This document shows, piece by piece, positions 60,850 through 64,000 of a stretch of DNA of 64,000 nucleotides; positions within the stretch are counted from its first letter, which is position 1; each line of letters starts with the position of its first letter. Position numbers and translations under genes: made by a program. The notes beneath the pieces are model-generated. The model was given only the letters and a program-made list of their open reading frames with translations. It had not been told where the DNA came from and did not search any database. Origin of the DNA: Photobacterium proteolyticum (GTDB lineage: Bacteria; Pseudomonadota; Gammaproteobacteria; Enterobacterales; Vibrionaceae); contig NZ_MJIL01000049.1 of assembly GCF_001939735.1 (NCBI RefSeq), positions 1-64,000 on the forward strand, written 5' to 3'.

Positions 60850-61581
60850 ATGAGTGCGAGCAAGAAGGTCCTTGTTGTTGATGACGATCAGGAGATTCGC
60901 GAGCTATTGGATGAATACCTGACGAAAGCAGGGTTTACGGTAACAACGGCTGCCGAAGGCGAAGAAATGAAGCGTCGGTTGGCTTTGGGTTATCCCGATC
61001 TCATTTTATTGGATGTTATGATGCCCGGTGATGATGGCTTCACCTTGTGTCAGTACATTCGTAAAACGTCCGACGTACCTATTATTATGCTGACGGCTGT
61101 CTCAGACGAGATGGATCAGATCATCGGCCTCGAGCTAGGGGCGGACGATTATATCGCCAAGCCATTCAGCCCTCGTCAGCTGATGGCCCGTATTAAAGCC
61201 TTGATGCGCAGGGTGAAAACAACCGAGGAAGCCCAGCAGGCAGCTCCGGCTACACCTAAAGCGATTAGGTTTGCCAACTGGCGTTTGGAAACAGCTTCGC
61301 AACGTTTGTTTGATTTGGAAAAAGGTAAGGACTACGAGCTGTCCGGTAGTGACTTTGCATTGCTGATGCTCTTCCTTACCCGTCCAAATGAGGTGCTGGA
61401 TCGCGATACTATCTCGTTTGCGACCCGAGGCCGTGAGGCGCACCCTTCGGAGCGTGGCATTGATGTTCAGCTGAGCCGTCTCCGTCAGCGTCTCGGTGAC
61501 AAAGGCACACAGCAAAGGCTGATCAAAACCAGCCGAGGTAACGGTTATTCATTCAATGCCGAAGTAACCTACGAAGAATAA
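60850..61581 (+). CDS. OmpR-type response regulator (GltR-like)
   Basis: A 243-residue regulator. Receiver about 5-118 with VVDDDQE, Asp55 in LLDVMMPG and Lys in AKPFSP; winged-helix DNA-binding domain about 135-240 (ELSGSDFALLMLFL; IDVQLSRLRQRLGD; LIKTSRGNGYSF). ATG 60850 has AAGGAAG upstream; the frame extends to 60811. Its kinase gene follows after 35 bases and a sugar-binding protein gene after that, the order seen in the GltR/GtrS-GtsABCD glucose system of pseudomonads. It probably activates the sugar ABC transporter. Confidence 0.9.
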   Translation: MSASKKVLVVDDDQEIRELLDEYLTKAGFTVTTAAEGEEMKRRLALGYPDLILLDVMMPGDDGFTLCQYIRKTSDVPIIMLTAVSDEMDQIIGLELGADDYIAKPFSPRQLMARIKALMRRVKTTEEAQQAAPATPKAIRFANWRLETASQRLFDLEKGKDYELSGSDFALLMLFLTRPNEVLDRDTISFATRGREAHPSERGIDVQLSRLRQRLGDKGTQQRLIKTSRGNGYSFNAEVTYEE

Positions 61582-61616
61582 TTTTGCCCGGATGTGACCG
61601 AATAAGGCATTGAGAC

Positions 61617-63059
61617 ATGAATTGGAAAAAGTGGTGGCCGAAGTCTCTTCTGGCGCGCACCTTGTGGTTTACCCTTTTGGCGGTATTTCTGGCCCAGCTG
61701 ATCGCAACCATTATTTGGTACGGGCAGTCAAAGCAGCGGGACTTGGAAGGACTTGAGTCGGCATCGGCCAGTATGGCCAACATGTTTGCATCGACGGTCA
61801 CTTTCTTTCAGTCACTGCCTCTCGAATACCGTCATATCGTCTTGGATCAGCTTCGGAACATGGGCGGTACCCGTTTCTTTGTTTCGTTTAACGAAGAAGA
61901 AATTCTGATTGATCCCATTCCCTCCTCGCAGATGAAAAATACCGCGGTCAGGGTATTTGAAGAAGTGCTAAGCGAGAAACTGCCTCGGTTGGATGTGATT
62001 CGGGTTGAGTTCTCCCGCCCGGAAACTCTGCATGTACTGAAAAATGATATTTTGCTGACCGATCTTCCTCGCTCATGGGCGCATTACACCTTGAGCCTGG
62101 AGCCGTTCAATCCGCCAATTTTGGTTGTACAACTGGAGCTTGCAACCAATGAATGGCTTTATATTGCCGCCTTGCTACCATCGCCGTATGTGACGTTGGA
62201 AGATGAGATCATTACCAAACAGCAGGTGATCTTCCTTATCTTTATCACCACGCTGCTGTTGGTGTTCACATATTTTATGATCCGTCGGCAAACCAAGCCG
62301 CTCAAGCGTCTGGCAAATGCGGCCAACGCACTCAGCCTGGATATCTATCAGCCTCCGTTGGTGGAAGAAGGAGCCAGCGAACTGGTGACAGCCACGCAGG
62401 CCTTTAATCGCATGCAGCTTCGCTTGCGCCGTTATATCGACGACAGGGAACACCTGTTTTCGGCGATCTCCCATGATTTGAAAACGCCGATCACCCGATT
62501 ACGATTACGCGCCGAGCTGATTGATGATGAGGCGAAGATTGAGAAATTCAACCGCGACCTCGACGAGCTGGAAATGATGGTCAAGGGGGCGCTGCAAACC
62601 GTTAAGGATACTGACCTTCACGAGAACCTGACCCAGGTCGATCTGTCAGAAATGCTGCGCAGCATCGCTGAGCGGCATAACACCAAACAGATAAAGGTGC
62701 ATATTCCCAATACCAAGATTGCCCCGATGACCGGTAAGCCGTTGGCACTGAAGCGCTGCCTGAGCAACCTTATCGACAATGGCGTCAAATATGGTCATGA
62801 AGTCAGTGTCATCGTGTCGGATGAGTCTGACGCGTTGGTGCTGATCATCAAAGATAAGGGGGAAGGTATCCCTGAAGAAATGCTTGAGGCCGTTTTTGAA
62901 CCTTATTTCCGTATTGCCAAGGATGACGAAGGCCATGGTTTAGGTATGGGGATTGCCCGAAATATTATTCACGCCCACGGCGGTGATATGACTATTCATA
63001 ATGCCAAAGAAGGCGGGCTGGAAGTGAAAGTCTATATTCCCCGTCTGCTGAAAGAATAG
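61617..63059 (+). CDS. sensor histidine kinase (GtrS-like)
   Basis: A 480-residue kinase. TM1 about 12-34, periplasmic sensor about 35-200, TM2 about 204-222, HAMP about 222-275, HisKA with [18 protein letters not shown] (His286), N-box [18 protein letters not shown] and [12 protein letters not shown]. The EnvZ-type H-box fits the OmpR-type regulator encoded just before. Sugar or sugar-acid sensing is inferred from the ABC transporter gene downstream. Confidence 0.9.
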   Translation: MNWKKWWPKSLLARTLWFTLLAVFLAQLIATIIWYGQSKQRDLEGLESASASMANMFASTVTFFQSLPLEYRHIVLDQLRNMGGTRFFVSFNEEEILIDPIPSSQMKNTAVRVFEEVLSEKLPRLDVIRVEFSRPETLHVLKNDILLTDLPRSWAHYTLSLEPFNPPILVVQLELATNEWLYIAALLPSPYVTLEDEIITKQQVIFLIFITTLLLVFTYFMIRRQTKPLKRLANAANALSLDIYQPPLVEEGASELVTATQAFNRMQLRLRRYIDDREHLFSAISHDLKTPITRLRLRAELIDDEAKIEKFNRDLDELEMMVKGALQTVKDTDLHENLTQVDLSEMLRSIAERHNTKQIKVHIPNTKIAPMTGKPLALKRCLSNLIDNGVKYGHEVSVIVSDESDALVLIIKDKGEGIPEEMLEAVFEPYFRIAKDDEGHGLGMGIARNIIHAHGGDMTIHNAKEGGLEVKVYIPRLLKE

Positions 63060-63090
63060 CGTCACTGGCCGTTATTGTAGTAAGAGCGAG

Positions 63091-64000
63091 ATGATGAAAC
63101 TAAAACAGACACTGTCAGCAATTACCCTGTCCTTGATGGCTGCCGCGTCCTATGCTGGTGAAGTCGAGGTACTCCACTGGTGGACATCGGGCGGTGAGGC
63201 CAAATCCGTGTCGGTCCTGAAAGGGCTGATGGAAGAGCAAGGCAACAGTTGGAAAGATTTTGCGATTGCCGGTGGTGGCGGTGAAAGTGCCATGACCGTG
63301 CTGAAAACTCGCGCGGTATCGGGTAATCCGCCGTCGGCAGCTCAGATTAAGGGACATGATATTCAGGAATGGGGCCGGTTGGGGTTTCTTACTGATTTGA
63401 GCGATGTTGCCAGAGAAGAAAACTGGGACAGTGTATTGCCGGAAGTGGTGACCAAAGTCATGAAATACGATGGTGACTATGTGGCCGTGCCGGTAAACGT
63501 TCACCGTGTAAATTGGCTGTGGGTTAACCCTGACGTACTGAAAAAATCCGGAGCTGAGGTACCGACAACTCTGAATGAGTTTTTCAAAGTGGCTGATAAG
63601 GTGAAAGCGGCGGGCTTCATTCCTCTGGCACACGGTGGTCAGCCATGGCAGGACATTACATTGTTTGAAGCGGTAGCCCTTGCCGTTCTGGGTGCTGAAG
63701 ATTACCAGAAAGCTTTTGTCAATTTGGACATGGATGTGTTGTCAGGCGAGGGGATGACGGAAGTTTTCATCCAGTTCAGGAAAATGCGTGACTATATCGA
63801 TCCTAAATATCGGGGTAGGAGCTGGAACTCGGCCACATCGATGGTGATTAACGGCGAGGCGGCCATGCAGATCATGGGAGACTGGGCCAAAGGTGAATTT
63901 GCGGCTGCTGGTAAAACGCCGGGCAAAGATTACCTTTGTGTTTCTGCTCCGGGTACCCAAGGTCAGTTCACCTACAACATTGACAGTTTTGCTTTTTTTA
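63091..64000 (+). CDS. sugar ABC transporter substrate-binding protein, 5' part
   Basis: The frame from ATG 63091 (or 63094) is open to the window end (303 codons). Signal peptide [20 protein letters not shown]; the mature start [18 protein letters not shown] and later [46 protein letters not shown] are typical of CUT1-type binding proteins for glucose or mannose (GtsA-like). It lies 31 bases after the kinase gene. The permease and ATPase genes should lie to the right of the window. Confidence 0.9.
   Translation, partial: MMKLKQTLSAITLSLMAAASYAGEVEVLHWWTSGGEAKSVSVLKGLMEEQGNSWKDFAIAGGGGESAMTVLKTRAVSGNPPSAAQIKGHDIQEWGRLGFLTDLSDVAREENWDSVLPEVVTKVMKYDGDYVAVPVNVHRVNWLWVNPDVLKKSGAEVPTTLNEFFKVADKVKAAGFIPLAHGGQPWQDITLFEAVALAVLGAEDYQKAFVNLDMDVLSGEGMTEVFIQFRKMRDYIDPKYRGRSWNSATSMVINGEAAMQIMGDWAKGEFAAAGKTPGKDYLCVSAPGTQGQFTYNIDSFAFF

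Overview
The window looks like chromosomal DNA of a marine gamma-proteobacterium of the Vibrionaceae (Vibrio, Photobacterium or Grimontia group), probably the secondary chromosome. Supporting signs are a DUF3283 protein, SirB2, a yjfIJKL-type cluster, a tal-tkt pair, a TAXI-type TRAP transporter, divergent norR/norB and many two-component systems. The genus is inference. No rRNA, tRNA or CRISPR array was seen.

Layout. (1) 0-4.8 kb: a DUF3016 protein, a DctB-like sensor kinase, then an AT-rich patch holding a pertussis/cholera-toxin-like ADP-ribosyltransferase between gene remnants (XRE-type HTH, IS30-type transposase tail). (2) 5-8.5 kb: DUF3943 outer-membrane protein, a 311 bp MITE-like element with perfect 22 bp terminal inverted repeats, a GNAT acetyltransferase and an MFS transporter. 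(3) 8.6-17.4 kb: L-2-hydroxyglutarate oxidase with a TAXI-TRAP transporter behind a good sigma-54 promoter and a 24 bp palindrome, a RidA protein, a serine/threonine-type permease, and a DctD-like sigma-54 activator. The DctB-like kinase at 0.9-3 kb may be its partner. (4) 17.5-20.3 kb: an ABC-F protein with a long leader that can hide its Shine-Dalgarno, a two-TM small protein, an sRNA-like string of hairpins and a FlgC-tail-like protein. (5) 20.3-25.4 kb: a GntR regulator divergent from an FAD oxidoreductase, an enolase-superfamily enzyme and a BCCT transporter, which looks like an uncharacterised catabolic pathway. (6) 25.6-30.9 kb: a di-haem peroxidase lipoprotein and a yjfI-yjfJ-K+ channel-yjfK-yjfL-yjfM-like envelope operon. 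(7) 31-39.1 kb: flavodoxin-fold oxidoreductase with a nucleoside transporter; an alkylsulfatase with a small secreted protein; and an operon of APC permease, M20 amidohydrolase and exported phytochelatin-synthase-like peptidase. (8) 39.6-47.9 kb: tal-tkt; SirB2; quinol NO reductase with an overlapping 47-codon membrane ORF; NorR with three NorR boxes and a sigma-54 promoter. (9) 47.9-56.4 kb: YfcC-family carrier, ornithine/alanine-racemase-like enzyme, LysR regulator, hybrid kinase with Hpt domain, and a transposase-like zinc-ribbon protein. (10) 56.8-64 kb: deoD with XapX protein, a small beta-barrel, a frameshifted remnant, two small Vibrionaceae proteins, and a GltR/GtrS-like two-component system in front of a sugar-binding protein cut by the window edge.

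Most units pair a transporter with one or two enzymes and a regulator, typical of the substrate-scavenging accessory repertoire of a vibrio second chromosome. The strongest leads for new biology are the orphan toxin-like ADP-ribosyltransferase, the BCCT/enolase/FAD-oxidoreductase pathway, the permease/M20/phytochelatin-synthase operon, the ABC-F leader, and the small ORF coupled to norB.
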